Notes under the pieces: model-generated
What the model was told of the DNA's origin: nothing
Databases searched by the model: none
Seen by the model: only the letters and a program-made list of their open reading frames with translations
Shown: piece after piece, positions 41,372-50,886 of the stretch
Layout of the letters: the number at the start of each line of letters is the position of its first letter
Position numbering within the stretch: the stretch's first letter is position 1
Made by a program: the position numbers and the translations under genes
Source of the DNA: Pseudomonadota bacterium
Lineage (GTDB): Bacteria; Pseudomonadota; Gammaproteobacteria; UBA1113
Assembly: GCA_021778015.1 (NCBI GenBank)
Contig: JAJYCX010000006.1
Location: 19,310-83,309 of the forward strand
Direction: 5' to 3'
Length of the DNA stretch: 64,000 nt

Positions 41372-41599
41372 TTATTTTGTTTTTTCTAACACTACTTTTT
41401 TAACGGTCCCTTCACAAGAAAGTTCAATTATTTTTTGACCTGCTTGTTCACACCAAGCACGAATATCTGCAGAAAATGCCATATCATCTGCCTCAACGGT
41501 TAAAATATCTCCTACATTCATTCCTTTCATACGCTTAAATATTTCAACGATTGGCATGGGGCATCTCATCCCCTTACAATCTAAAAACTCTTGTTTCAT
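41372..41599 (-). CDS. tusA: TusA-family sulfurtransferase
   Basis: A 75-residue sulfur carrier protein with the TusA/YhhP/YeeD signature: DCKGMRCPMPIVEIFKRM, in which the Cys of CPMP (about 12) takes the persulfide. The GDILTVEADD strand follows. AGGATAT precedes ATG 41599. It is the first gene of the minus-strand tusA-dsrE3-dsrE-cyclase cluster. Because the E. coli-style tusBCD set is absent here, it may belong to the dissimilatory or regulatory type of TusA rather than tRNA thiolation. Confidence 0.85.
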   Translation of the reverse strand: MKQEFLDCKGMRCPMPIVEIFKRMKGMNVGDILTVEADDMAFSADIRAWCEQAGQKIIELSCEGTVKKVVLEKTK

Positions 41600-41653
41600 T
41601 TAATTATATCCTTACATATTTAATTTGATCTTTTATGTTGTTATCAATGTGTT

Positions 41654-41682
41654 GAGAAGTACTTCTCCTTAGGCTAAGTATA
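41654..41682 (-). promoter_or_regulatory. -10 element and palindromic operator-like site of the tusA cluster
   Basis: On the minus strand, TATACT (41677-41682) is followed at the expected start region by a perfect 14-base palindrome GAGAAGTACTTCTC (41654-41667). Its position at about +3 to +16 is that of a repressor site. The -35 is not clear. A sulfur- or redox-sensing repressor such as a BigR- or CstR-like protein would fit, but none is in this window. Confidence 0.45.
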
Positions 41683-41818
41683 GAGCAAAATTGCGATTTT
41701 TTTACGCAATACCTTATTGAACGCCAAAGTTTCAGTGAAATAAGATCTAGAAAAAGTGTTGTTGCATAAAATAGTTAACCGGTAATGGTTATGGCAGGGG
41801 TTACTTCTTTTTACTGTT

Positions 41819-43210
41819 TCAGTTCAACTTAATTCCGTTCAATTTAGCTAAAAGGAAATAAACGAATTTACTATAGGGAGGATATAGAATAGGGTTCAGG
41901 GATAACTTACTCTGAACGACAATAGGTTTTAGCTGCGAAAAAGTATCAAAACCTTCTTGCCCGTGGTAACACCCCATGCCACTATGGCCAACACCGCCAA
42001 AGGGTAGATCATTCATCATAGAATGAATCATCGTGTCGTTAATGCTGAGCGCTCCAGATAAGGTATTGGTTTTTAGAGCTTGGATTTCCATTTTATCCTC
42101 TCCAAAATAATAGATGACTAGAGGGTTAGGGGCATGGTTAATATATTCTATAGCTTCATCGAAAGTGCTATAGCTTAGCACAGCTAATACAGGGCCGAAG
42201 ATCTCTTCTTGCATAACACGCATAGCAGGGGTGACACCAAACAGAACATAAAACGGCAGTCTTTTGCTTTGTGGATCGTATTCGCCAAAACGAATGACTC
42301 TTGCGCCTTGATTTTCCGCATCCGCAACTAAGTCTAATAGACGCTGACATTGTTTCGTGGAGATGATATCGCTGTAATCTTTATTGTGCATTAAATTGGG
42401 GTAATAAGTTGCCATACATTTTTGAAGCGCTTCTTTCACCATATCTTCCCAACCAGAAGGGATCAACAAATAATCCGGTGCGATGCAGGTTTGTCCAGCA
42501 TTCAATAACTTTCCTATAAATAAACGAGCAAAATAATCTTTATTCATTGTTTTAGATAAAACAGTAGGTGATTTGCCACCTAGTTCTAAGGTGATAGGCG
42601 TTAAATTATGACTGGCTATTTTCATCACGTTTTGTCCCGCAGCAACAGAGCCTGTCAACAGCAAATGTCCAAAAGGAAGTGCGGCAAAGGCTTCGGCTTT
42701 GCTTAAATCGCCTAAGGTTAAATAGATATGCTGATTCAATTCCATTTTATCTAATAATAATAGTAAAGCTGAGGCCAGATTTTTTGAAGATTCAGACAAT
42801 TTGATCATAACCCTATTGCCCGCGGCTAGAGCATAAATAATAGGGATGAGTGATAACGCAATAGGGTAGTTATAAGGCGCTATAATGCCCACTACGCCTA
42901 AAGGTTGCGGTGATAAATAAGCATGAGCCGGTTTTAAGTACCAAGGGGTTTTACGTTTTTTATCTTTCATCCAGGATTTTAGATTTTTTAGGCAGAAGCG
43001 AATAGTATCCAGTGCTAAGAACACCTCAAAAAAAGTTTCTGAGTTGGCTCTATGACCATAGTCTAGGTTAACAGCTTCTATTAAATGAGACGCCTCATTT
43101 TGAAGGCCTGCCTTTAAAGCCAATAAAACTTTTTGGCGCTCAGAAAATGAGGGGTAAGGCGCAGTTTTGTACGCAGTTTGTAAGGCTTCAAAGTTTGACA
43201 TTAAATCCAT
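41819..43210 (-). CDS. Aldehyde dehydrogenase (coniferyl aldehyde dehydrogenase-like)
   Basis: A 463-residue NAD(P)-dependent aldehyde dehydrogenase. Conserved residues: Asn in IAPYNYP (about 114), Glu in LELGGKSP (about 209), the nucleophile Cys in NAGQTCIAP (about 242). The C-terminus with LNPILYPPYSK resembles the CalB and fatty-aldehyde branch. A long C-terminal extension after the catalytic domain (to 463) may contact membranes. It lies 51 bases after the FadL-type gene, so it could oxidise long-chain aldehydes from the lipid it imports. The substrate is not certain. Confidence 0.88.
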   Translation of the reverse strand: MDLMSNFEALQTAYKTAPYPSFSERQKVLLALKAGLQNEASHLIEAVNLDYGHRANSETFFEVFLALDTIRFCLKNLKSWMKDKKRKTPWYLKPAHAYLSPQPLGVVGIIAPYNYPIALSLIPIIYALAAGNRVMIKLSESSKNLASALLLLLDKMELNQHIYLTLGDLSKAEAFAALPFGHLLLTGSVAAGQNVMKIASHNLTPITLELGGKSPTVLSKTMNKDYFARLFIGKLLNAGQTCIAPDYLLIPSGWEDMVKEALQKCMATYYPNLMHNKDYSDIISTKQCQRLLDLVADAENQGARVIRFGEYDPQSKRLPFYVLFGVTPAMRVMQEEIFGPVLAVLSYSTFDEAIEYINHAPNPLVIYYFGEDKMEIQALKTNTLSGALSINDTMIHSMMNDLPFGGVGHSGMGCYHGQEGFDTFSQLKPIVVQSKLSLNPILYPPYSKFVYFLLAKLNGIKLN

Positions 43211-43261
43211 TTTAGTAAATTCTCCTGATTCTAAAACGCCAATTCTATTTAAGTCGCCCTA

Positions 43262-44572
43262 TTAAACACCTATTTTCCATGAGAGCGATGCCCCTGCCTC
43301 ATATTGACGCATGAACAAGTCAGCTTGTTGATTCGGGTTGAATTGGTTTTGCCCACTAGATGTGGTTTTAGGCACATAGAGGAAATAGGGATTCAATGAA
43401 AAACGCTTGTTGAACGCATAGGTTAAGCCTGCAGTATAGTGATTTTGTACTACAGCGGGCGCTATGATATTTATTATATCTTGTACCGACGATGAAGGTA
43501 TGGGCTGTGTTACATAAGCATAACCTGCTCGCCAAGTCCACTTTTCATTTGTAATCCATTGAACGCCAAATTTGTATACATTTGTATTTTTCCAAGCAAA
43601 GCCTGCGCCATTATCTACGCCCAGACATGGAGGACCGCCTGGCGTGCAGTTGTTCGTGCTGTTACCATAAGCATTGACATTTTCATACCATATTCTTTGA
43701 ATATCGGCGTTAAAAGAGAGACTTTTCTGTGGGCTAATGCTAATTCCGGCTGTTCCAGTAGCAGGGATATCAAGTGTTCCTTGGTCTGGAAGAAAACCTT
43801 TGTAGTCGCTAAATGCACTCATGGATATTTTAGGTTGATAGGAAGCGCCCGCAGAGAAAAATGGAGATGGCTTAAATAAAGTGCCTAATTTAAACCCTAG
43901 GCCGTAAGAATAATCTGTCCCTTGATTCGAGAGGTCATTGGGGGAAGCGGAAAAAGGAGCGGCTACCAATACCCCTTTTGCACTCAAAGTCTGTACTGTA
44001 GGCAATAAGCTTGCGCCAACGGAGAATTCAGGCGTTAATTTCCAAGCGAGTGCCATATTAAGGAATAGCTGCTGCAAATTGACACCCGCACTACCGCCGC
44101 CAAATACGCCTGAACCAGGGCCAAAGCTAGAACCAGAAAAGTCATTGCTATAGTTAGTATTCATGCCACCATTCCCGTAAAGCGATATGCCAAAAGCACC
44201 ACGCTGGTCAGCGAAGGGTCGTGTATATCCTAAGTCGGGCAAGAAAAAATAATTGCTATCGCTCCAATGCGTGCCAGGCGCTACACCAAAGGGCTCAGGA
44301 TTGACATTGCTGGCATCATAACCGCGTCGAGGGCTAAAAATAGAGAATCCAAAGTCGGCTTGTTGATCTAAAAAAGCAATACCGGCGGGATTGGTTGCGG
44401 GCGTGAGAGAATCCAGAGGCATAGCAACGCCTGTACCCCCCATAGATTTGCTGATTTCACCGTAGCCATAATCGGTACTACCTGCGGTGGCAAAACCAAG
44501 TTGGCAAACAGCAATGAGAGTGCTGGATAGACTGAGTCTTAGCAAAGTTAATTTTTTGATCTTAGAGACCAT
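43262..44572 (-). CDS. FadL/OmpP1/TodX-family outer membrane transport protein
   Basis: A 436-residue outer membrane beta-barrel with a signal peptide (about 1-31). The mature start GSTDYGYGEISKSMGGTG and the NPAGIAFL segment match FadL family members, which take up long-chain fatty acids or hydrophobic aromatics. Alternating beta-strands (FGISLYGNGG, AGASYQPKI, WRAGYAYVT) continue to the final strand ASLSWKIGV. It is upstream of the aldehyde dehydrogenase; a combined fatty aldehyde or hydrocarbon role is inference. Confidence 0.87.
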   Translation of the reverse strand: MVSKIKKLTLLRLSLSSTLIAVCQLGFATAGSTDYGYGEISKSMGGTGVAMPLDSLTPATNPAGIAFLDQQADFGFSIFSPRRGYDASNVNPEPFGVAPGTHWSDSNYFFLPDLGYTRPFADQRGAFGISLYGNGGMNTNYSNDFSGSSFGPGSGVFGGGSAGVNLQQLFLNMALAWKLTPEFSVGASLLPTVQTLSAKGVLVAAPFSASPNDLSNQGTDYSYGLGFKLGTLFKPSPFFSAGASYQPKISMSAFSDYKGFLPDQGTLDIPATGTAGISISPQKSLSFNADIQRIWYENVNAYGNSTNNCTPGGPPCLGVDNGAGFAWKNTNVYKFGVQWITNEKWTWRAGYAYVTQPIPSSSVQDIINIIAPAVVQNHYTAGLTYAFNKRFSLNPYFLYVPKTTSSGQNQFNPNQQADLFMRQYEAGASLSWKIGV

Positions 44573-44661
44573 TTTTTTACTCCTTTAATTTAGAAATAGG
44601 TTCCATTTAAACCGCCATAGCCAACCTTAGTTACAGTCTCGTCATTAAAGCAAGCCGTCAA

Positions 44662-46107
44662 TTACTCTCGCCAAGTCAAATCCAATTCTTTAGCTGCTTT
44701 TAGGTCATCCAAACGACGCACGGGCAAATTGTGAGGCGCTTGTTTTACTAAGTCTGGAGAATCTTTTGCTTCTTTCAGAATCGTAATTAAGATATTGATA
44801 AAATTATCCAATTCTTCTTTAGATTCGGTCTCAGTAGGTTCAATCAAAAAGCATTCTGGCACTAACAATGGAAAATAAGTCGTAGGTGCGTGCACGCCAT
44901 AATCCAATAAACGTTTAGCGATATCCTTAGCGCTGACGCCCAAGGTTTTGGCTTCTTTTTTAAAGGTAATGATAAATTCATGGCTAGCGCGTCTATCCGG
45001 GAAAGCCAGCGTAAAGCCTGCTTGTTGCAAGCGGGCCATTAAATAGTTAGCATTTAAAGTTGCATATTCTGAAACACGGCACAAACCCTCACGGCCTAAT
45101 AAGCGCGCGTAAATATTGGCACGTAAAATGATGCCGGCATTACCCATGAACGCAGACAAACGACCTATGCTTTGCGGGCAATCTTTTGTGGTTAGCCATC
45201 TATACTGTTTGCCATCATAGCCGACGATAGGCGTAGGCAGGAATGGTTTTAAACGGTCATTGGCCGCCACAGGACCTGAACCCGGACCACCGCCACCATG
45301 CGGAGTGGCAAAGGTTTTATGTAAATTGATATGCATGACATCGAAACCCATATCGCCGGGCCTACATTTGCCTAAAATAGCATTTAAATTAGCACCATCG
45401 TAATACAATAAACCGCCTGCTGCATGGATGATTTTTGCAATTTCACTGATACGGCGTTCAAATACGCCTAAAGTAGATGGATTGGTCAACATGATACCCG
45501 CAGTATGTGGTCCTACGGCAGCACGTAAGGCATCTAAATCCACATCGCCATGTTTATCGGTAGGAATTTCTTTAATACGAAAACCACACATGACAGCCGT
45601 GGCTGGATTGGTACCATGCGCTGCATCGGGTACTAGAAATTCAGTACGAGCCGTATCGCCGCGAGATAAATGATAAGCGCGTATCATGGCGACGCCCGCA
45701 AATTCACCTTGTGCGCCTGCCATCGGTGTTAAGGACACGGCACTTAAACCCGTGATGTGACTCAATATTTGTTGCAGTTCATAAGCCGATTGTAAATAGC
45801 CTTGGCTATGACTGGCTGGCGTGAGTGGATGATGTTGTAAAAATCCCTCTAAACTTGCCAATTGATGCACCCCACGTGGATTGTACTTCATGGTACAAGA
45901 ACCCAGAGGATAAAATTGCGTGTCTATAGAAAAGTTTTTGCGCGACAATTGTGTGTAATGACGCACGACTTGCAGCTCAGATACTTCTGGAAAAAGAGGT
46001 GCCTTGTGTCGCAGTAAATGCGCCGGAATATCGGTTGCTGCGGGTGCAAGACGAGGGGCTTGTAAATGGTTGCGTCGCCCTTTGGCGCTGATTTCAAAAA
46101 TAAGCAT
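44662..46107 (-). CDS. gcvPB: Glycine dehydrogenase (decarboxylating) subunit 2
   Basis: A 481-residue PLP enzyme half of the split P-protein. The PLP-binding lysine is in [18 protein letters not shown] (Lys about 269), preceded by GANLNAILG. With GcvPA it decarboxylates glycine and passes the aminomethyl group to the lipoyl arm of GcvH. Length and start ([11 protein letters not shown]) are normal for the two-subunit type. It is the last gene of the gcvT-gcvH-gcvPA-gcvPB operon, with a five-base gap from gcvPA. Confidence 0.95.
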   Translation of the reverse strand: MLIFEISAKGRRNHLQAPRLAPAATDIPAHLLRHKAPLFPEVSELQVVRHYTQLSRKNFSIDTQFYPLGSCTMKYNPRGVHQLASLEGFLQHHPLTPASHSQGYLQSAYELQQILSHITGLSAVSLTPMAGAQGEFAGVAMIRAYHLSRGDTARTEFLVPDAAHGTNPATAVMCGFRIKEIPTDKHGDVDLDALRAAVGPHTAGIMLTNPSTLGVFERRISEIAKIIHAAGGLLYYDGANLNAILGKCRPGDMGFDVMHINLHKTFATPHGGGGPGSGPVAANDRLKPFLPTPIVGYDGKQYRWLTTKDCPQSIGRLSAFMGNAGIILRANIYARLLGREGLCRVSEYATLNANYLMARLQQAGFTLAFPDRRASHEFIITFKKEAKTLGVSAKDIAKRLLDYGVHAPTTYFPLLVPECFLIEPTETESKEELDNFINILITILKEAKDSPDLVKQAPHNLPVRRLDDLKAAKELDLTWRE

Positions 46108-46112
46108 GTTTT

Positions 46113-47501
46113 CTAATCCTCTACAGTAGTGCTAATAGATGTTATGTTTTGTAAAGCGTGTAGGAACGCATTGACATAAGCATTGATGTCATCAGCAGTT
46201 TTAGTTTCGGTGACGCAGATCAATAAGCAATGATCTAATTCAGGCGACAATACACTTAAGTCTAAACCCGCTAAAATATTTTTCTTTAATAAGGCTTGTA
46301 TCAAGACATCTGCTGTACACGGACATTCTATAACGAACTCATGAAAATAGGGGCTATTAAAACGCAAACGTATGCCAGGTATGGCCGTTAAGGCTGCACA
46401 CAAGGTTTTGCTATTAGCATGCGAAGCCTTGGCTACATCACTAAGACCGCTAGCACCTAACAAACTCATATAAATTGTTGCCGCAGTAACCGCTAAACCT
46501 TGGTTGGTACAAATATTGGAAGTCGCTTTGGCACGGCGTATGTGTTGTTCGCGCGCTTGTAGCGTTAAACTAAAACCAGGTTTGCCATCTTGATCGACTG
46601 TTCTGCCGATTAAACGCCCTGGCATTTGTCGTACATAATCCATTTTAGTGCATAGAAAACCGAAATAAGGTCCGCCGCTCGCTAAAGGAATCCCTAAAGG
46701 TTGACCTTCGCCACAAACGATGTCGGCACCGCGTTGTCCCCAAGCCCCCGGTTCTTTTAATAAGGCCATGGCGATGGGATTCACTACGGCGATGACTAAG
46801 GCTTGATGCTGATGAGCCCAATCGGTGATGGCATCGACTTCTTCTATGCCGCCAAAGAAATTGGGTTGTGCGATAACTACAGCAACGATGTCACCGTTTT
46901 CTATTTTAGGCAGCTGTGTTTCTAAGCACCCAGTTTTGTCGTTATAAGGCAGCGTTTCTAGCAATATACCTTGTGGTCGTACTAAAGCTTCAATCGTTTG
47001 GCGATAATGTGGGTGTAAATTACCGGCGATCAATATACGCGATTCTTTAGCCGCTGTATTAGTGCGCACTGCCATTAATACTGCTTCCGCTAGTGCAGAA
47101 GCACCATCGTATAATGAAGCATTGGAGACTTCTAAACCCATGAGGTGTGCCATCATGGTTTGATATTCATATAACAATTGCAATGTGCCTTGACTGGCTT
47201 CGGCTTGATAGGGCGTATAGGCGGTTAAAAATTCGCCGCGACCGGTAATTTGCCACACCGCTGCGGGGATGTGGTGTTCATATGCGCCTGCACCTAAAAA
47301 ACAAGCTAAACCACCATCGCGCGCGGCACGGTCTTTCATATCGCGGCCCATAGCCATTTCGTTTAAACCAACGTCTAGTGCATTTAAATCGTTAATGCGT
47401 AAATTACTGGGGATTTCATCGAATAAATCATCGGTGCTTTTGACACCGATGGTCTTTAACATCGTTTTAACATCATCTTCTGTATGTGGGATAAAGGGCA
47501 T
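46113..47501 (-). CDS. gcvPA: Glycine dehydrogenase (decarboxylating) subunit 1
   Basis: A 462-residue partner of GcvPB with the typical start [13 protein letters not shown] and internal blocks [10 protein letters not shown] and [11 protein letters not shown]. It has the fold of the N-terminal half of the P-protein without the catalytic lysine, as expected for the split type. A REP-like palindrome lies in the 165-base gap to gcvH. Confidence 0.95.
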   Translation of the reverse strand: MPFIPHTEDDVKTMLKTIGVKSTDDLFDEIPSNLRINDLNALDVGLNEMAMGRDMKDRAARDGGLACFLGAGAYEHHIPAAVWQITGRGEFLTAYTPYQAEASQGTLQLLYEYQTMMAHLMGLEVSNASLYDGASALAEAVLMAVRTNTAAKESRILIAGNLHPHYRQTIEALVRPQGILLETLPYNDKTGCLETQLPKIENGDIVAVVIAQPNFFGGIEEVDAITDWAHQHQALVIAVVNPIAMALLKEPGAWGQRGADIVCGEGQPLGIPLASGGPYFGFLCTKMDYVRQMPGRLIGRTVDQDGKPGFSLTLQAREQHIRRAKATSNICTNQGLAVTAATIYMSLLGASGLSDVAKASHANSKTLCAALTAIPGIRLRFNSPYFHEFVIECPCTADVLIQALLKKNILAGLDLSVLSPELDHCLLICVTETKTADDINAYVNAFLHALQNITSISTTVED

Positions 47502-47578
47502 GGTATTTTACCTATTTGTTTACATTTCTACAGCTGTCGAAAAAAAACTCGTGTTAGGTGCATTAGGGTATATCTCGA

Positions 47579-47651
47579 CCATCCGCTCCCTGACGGTCGC
47601 GGCTCAGTTGCAAATGGATAACCCGAGCCGCGACCGTTAGGGAGTGGATGG
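47579..47651. repeat. REP-like palindromic element, copy 4
   Basis: Arms CCATCCGCTCCCTGACGGTC and GACCGTTAGGGAGTGGATGG are inverted, with inner GCGGCTC/GAGCCGC. It lies between gcvPA and gcvH inside one operon, so it is probably read through. Confidence 0.9.
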
Positions 47652-47666
47652 GGAACGTAGTCACCA

Positions 47667-48050
47667 TTATTCTTCATCTAACATGGCTTCATAATCTGCG
47701 GCGGACAATAAGCTTAAGGGCAATTCGCCGACAAGCTTCACTTTAAATAACCAACCTGCACCGTAAGGTTCTTGGTTAATCAATTCAGGTTTGTCGTTTA
47801 GATCGGTATTGACTGCAATGACTTCGCCATCTACAGGACTATATACGTCGGCAGCGGCTTTAACCGATTCTACTACCGCCGCATCGTCGCCTACGGCCAA
47901 TCCTTTCTTAAGCGTCGGTAAATCCACAAACACTAAATCGCCCAATAAGGATTGGGCGTGTTCGGTAATGCCTATAGTGGCGGTGTCATTTTCAATACGC
48001 ACCCATTCGTGGGTGGTGGTATAACGTAATTCTTGAGGTAGGGTATTCAT
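47667..48050 (-). CDS. gcvH: Glycine cleavage system H protein
   Basis: A 127-residue lipoyl carrier. The lipoylated lysine is in ESVKAAADVYSP (about 64), and the start YTTTHEWVRIE is standard. It shuttles aminomethyl and hydrogen between P, T and L proteins. It is eight bases from gcvT and upstream of the P subunits. Confidence 0.97.
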   Translation of the reverse strand: MNTLPQELRYTTTHEWVRIENDTATIGITEHAQSLLGDLVFVDLPTLKKGLAVGDDAAVVESVKAAADVYSPVDGEVIAVNTDLNDKPELINQEPYGAGWLFKVKLVGELPLSLLSAADYEAMLDEE

Positions 48051-48058
48051 TATAGCTC

Positions 48059-49147
48059 CTATGGGTTTTTACTAGAGTTAAAGGGAACGAAAGGGGGTTT
48101 GACTATATGGGCTTTATGCGCTTTGTCGCGAATGATCACTTCACATTCTTTGTAATCACCTTTAGGAATGCGCGCGAAGGCAATGGATTGCCCTAAGGTA
48201 GGTGCAAAGGAACCGCTGGTGGTCTCACCTTCTAGGCCATCGGCCAATAGAACGCGTTGATGCGAACGCAATATGCCTTTGTCTGCTAATACCAGACCTA
48301 CCAATTGCTGTGTTACACCGTGTTCTTTCTCGGCCAATAAAGCGCTTTTGCCTATGAATAAACGTTCCGCGGGTTGTAGTGCGATGGTCCAAGCTAAATT
48401 GGAACACAAAGGGGAAGTGCTTTCATCCATATCCTGACCATATAAATTATAACCGGCTTCTAAACGCAAGGTGTCTCGTGCGCCTAAACCGCAGGGTTTA
48501 AAGCCAGCGGCACACAATTGTTCCCATAAAGCCACAACGCGTTTATTTGGAACAATCAATTCAAACCCATCTTCGCCGGTGTAGCCCGTGCGTGCGATGA
48601 ACAAGTCGTCGCTGTCCGCACATTGAAAGCGGGCTATGGTGTGTATGGTGTCAGTGATAAAAGGGTCATTTAAAGCCGTTAATAAGGCAATCGTTTCTGG
48701 GCCCTGTACAGCGAGAATGGATAAGTCATCGCGACGATGCAAGCCTAGAGCGTAGTGCTTGACGTGTTGCTCCATCCACTGCAAGTCTTTTTGGGCGCTG
48801 CCGGCGTTTAAGACGATGCGATAATGTTGTGAGTCTATAAAATAAACAATTAAGTCATCGATGACGGTGCCTTGTTCATTTAGCATACAGCTGTATAAAG
48901 CGCTACCGCGATGGGCCATTTTATCTATGTCGTTGGCTAGGATATAGCGCAAATAATCGCGTGCGCCCGCACCCAAGACATCTACCACGACCATATGCGA
49001 GACATCGAAAATGCCTGCGTGCCGGCGCACTTGGTGATGTTCTTCTATTTGCGAGCCATAATGTAGCGGCATGTCAAAGCCAGCGAAATCAACCATTTTG
49101 GCACCCATGGCTACATGAGTGTCATACAATACAGTACGTTTGCCCAT
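48059..49147 (-). CDS. gcvT: Glycine cleavage system T protein (aminomethyltransferase)
   Basis: A 362-residue folate-dependent enzyme that releases ammonia and gives 5,10-methylene-THF. ATG 49147 is chosen because GGTGGAG (49153-49159) lies upstream; a GTG at 49159 is the other in-frame start. Key segments: MVDFAGFDMPLHYG, FDVSHM and RTGYTGEDGFEL, all in the usual order. It starts the gcv operon. Confidence 0.96.
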   Translation of the reverse strand: MGKRTVLYDTHVAMGAKMVDFAGFDMPLHYGSQIEEHHQVRRHAGIFDVSHMVVVDVLGAGARDYLRYILANDIDKMAHRGSALYSCMLNEQGTVIDDLIVYFIDSQHYRIVLNAGSAQKDLQWMEQHVKHYALGLHRRDDLSILAVQGPETIALLTALNDPFITDTIHTIARFQCADSDDLFIARTGYTGEDGFELIVPNKRVVALWEQLCAAGFKPCGLGARDTLRLEAGYNLYGQDMDESTSPLCSNLAWTIALQPAERLFIGKSALLAEKEHGVTQQLVGLVLADKGILRSHQRVLLADGLEGETTSGSFAPTLGQSIAFARIPKGDYKECEVIIRDKAHKAHIVKPPFVPFNSSKNP

Positions 49148-49253
49148 TTTTTGCTCCACCCTTGTATCATTTTATTTGCGCCGGATTATCGCATATTTAT
49201 GGAGGCGGTGCACCCCATTGAACGCCCCCATACTGTTTCAAGAGTCATTTTTG

Positions 49254-49276
49254 TAGGGGCGGTTCACAAACCGCCC
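49254..49276. repeat. Short GC-rich hairpin repeat
   Basis: TAGGGGCGGTT, then CACA, then AACCGCCC: a perfect 8-bp stem (49257-49264 and 49269-49276). It is related to the hairpin at 10873-10900. Confidence 0.75.
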
Positions 49277-49301
49277 ACTAGAACGATACTCAAATAAGGA
49301 G

Positions 49302-49350
49302 TCATTTCTCCCTAATCGAAAAACCTTCCGTTTTATTTAGGGTGAAATGA
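49302..49350. repeat. Inverted repeat overlapping the end of the orphan gene
   Basis: TCATTTCTCCCTAA (49302-49315) and TTAGGGTGAAATGA (49337-49350) are inverted with one mismatch. The right arm codes the last residues of the 49333-50073 protein and its stop codon. It may be a terminator-like hairpin or a mobile palindrome. Confidence 0.75.
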
Positions 49351-50073
49351 CAACGAAGAGCAGCTATGTCTTGAACTTCTTGAGTTTCGCTCAAGTTCCT
49401 CTTCACTTTCACGGAGCTTATGAATAATTACAGCGATGATGGCTTGAAGATGACCTTGTGGATTTTTTATCGAAATTTCTCCTAATGCACCTAATAAAGG
49501 ATATATTGCTTTGATTTCGTTTTTATTACATTTTTCTTTCAGCTGTTTTATTTCTGCAAAATGTTGACGACCCCATGTCGTTGTACGTAGGTTTTCACGT
49601 GCAAACATTTCTAGACAGTTGTTGCTACCAAGATATATATCGAGCAGGGTTTTTGCTTTACCAAAATTATCTTCTGCAGGAGCGTTATCCCAAGCGCTAG
49701 AAAATTCATCGAATAAGGATTGGTTACAAATCAAAGGAGTATCCTTATTTATTAAGGAGCTGACGCGCGCGTCTAAACGAGATTGTTTCTCAGAGTCATT
49801 GAATTTTCTGATCTCAGCTATGAGGTCATTGATATTATGGTGGTCTTGAATAAATTGTGGGAGATAAGGCTCTAATTTTTGTTTATCTAAAAAATTGCGT
49901 AATAATTCAAAATCATCAGCCGATATAGCGGTTATCGGTTTTTGAGACATAAGAGGCCGGGTTTCTTGGGGCGTATTGAGTTCTATACCTTCTAAAGCCA
50001 TACGGATCCTGTCCCTACAATTTTGTCTATCAATACGCCCTTTTGGTCGCATAAAGTGGGAGTTAGCATACAT
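49333..50073 (-). CDS. Orphan cytoplasmic protein, helical, unknown function
   Basis: A 246-residue protein I do not recognise, with no signal peptide or membrane helix. AAGGTGA precedes ATG 50073. It is rich in charged residues, predicted mostly alpha-helical, with a Phe/Leu/Asp-rich middle (LRNFLDKQKLEPYLPQ near 58-73) and a coiled-coil-like C-terminal part (IIHKLRESEEELERN). The end is Ser/Arg/His-rich (RSSRHSCSS), created partly by an inverted repeat. It is not coupled to the neighbours. A lineage-specific protein or effector is possible, but nothing shows it directly. Confidence 0.55.
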   Translation of the reverse strand: MYANSHFMRPKGRIDRQNCRDRIRMALEGIELNTPQETRPLMSQKPITAISADDFELLRNFLDKQKLEPYLPQFIQDHHNINDLIAEIRKFNDSEKQSRLDARVSSLINKDTPLICNQSLFDEFSSAWDNAPAEDNFGKAKTLLDIYLGSNNCLEMFARENLRTTTWGRQHFAEIKQLKEKCNKNEIKAIYPLLGALGEISIKNPQGHLQAIIAVIIHKLRESEEELERNSRSSRHSCSSLSFHPK

Positions 50074-50229
50074 GATTTCACCTTCTTTATTTAATTACTG
50101 AGCGGTTAGGATAACAAAAATATGTCCATTTTACAAGCAGTGCTGTATTTTTTTAAATCAATTTGAAGTGCAGCGTGACCGGGCCCGGCTAGCTAAGACT
50201 ATAATGGATACAACCGCGCAATATGAACT

Positions 50230-50886
50230 TTACGCCAAGGGATAACGTCGTATTTGTTTCAAGGTTTTCATGTCGCCCACATTAAACCATAAGCCGCTGT
50301 AATATTCACCGCGCACTAAACCCTGTTGACAAGCCGGACGCCATACATCCATTAAACGAAATGTAGTTTCAGAAACATCTGTAAAGAGTTCGGGACGTAA
50401 TACACTGATGCCTGCATAATTGAGTTTATTGCAGCCATAGGTAAACACAAAATCATCTTGCAGTGCAAAATCGCCTTGGGTAGTAGGTAGCCTATCATTT
50501 AATACTAAATAGGCTAAACCTTTGGGCGCAGATAATTGTTGCAAAGGATAGTCACACCAGATATCGGCACTGATGACTATAAATGGATCGGTACCCAATA
50601 AAGGCAAAGCTTTTTTAATGCCACCGCCGGTTTCTAAAGGAGTGTCTTCAACGGAATAAACGACATTTAATCCATAACGTGTGCCATCGCCTACATGTGT
50701 TTGGATGAGATGACTCAAATGACTGACATTGATGACGCATTCGCGTATACCGGCTTTAGCGAGATTATGTAAATGATAATCGATGAGGGTATTATCGCCA
50801 TGCACTTTTAATAAGGGCTTAGGTTGTGTTTTTGTTACAGCATTTAAGCGTCTACCATAACCCGCGGCTAATAACATCGCTTTCAT
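50230..50886 (-). CDS. murU: N-acetylmuramate 1-phosphate uridylyltransferase
   Basis: A 218-residue nucleotidyltransferase. The N-terminal LAAGYGRRL and PKPLLKV segments, and the DIWCDYPL metal site are those of the sugar-1-phosphate nucleotidyltransferase fold. With AmgK next to it, it makes UDP-MurNAc from recycled sugar, bypassing the early Mur pathway and fosfomycin. It overlaps amgK by four bases, the same arrangement as in Pseudomonas. Confidence 0.87.
   Translation of the reverse strand: MKAMLLAAGYGRRLNAVTKTQPKPLLKVHGDNTLIDYHLHNLAKAGIRECVINVSHLSHLIQTHVGDGTRYGLNVVYSVEDTPLETGGGIKKALPLLGTDPFIVISADIWCDYPLQQLSAPKGLAYLVLNDRLPTTQGDFALQDDFVFTYGCNKLNYAGISVLRPELFTDVSETTFRLMDVWRPACQQGLVRGEYYSGLWFNVGDMKTLKQIRRYPLA

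Noticed and set aside
50179-50188. Perfect palindrome CCGGGCCCGG
   Set aside because: Too short, no T run and no relation to a promoter; probably chance.
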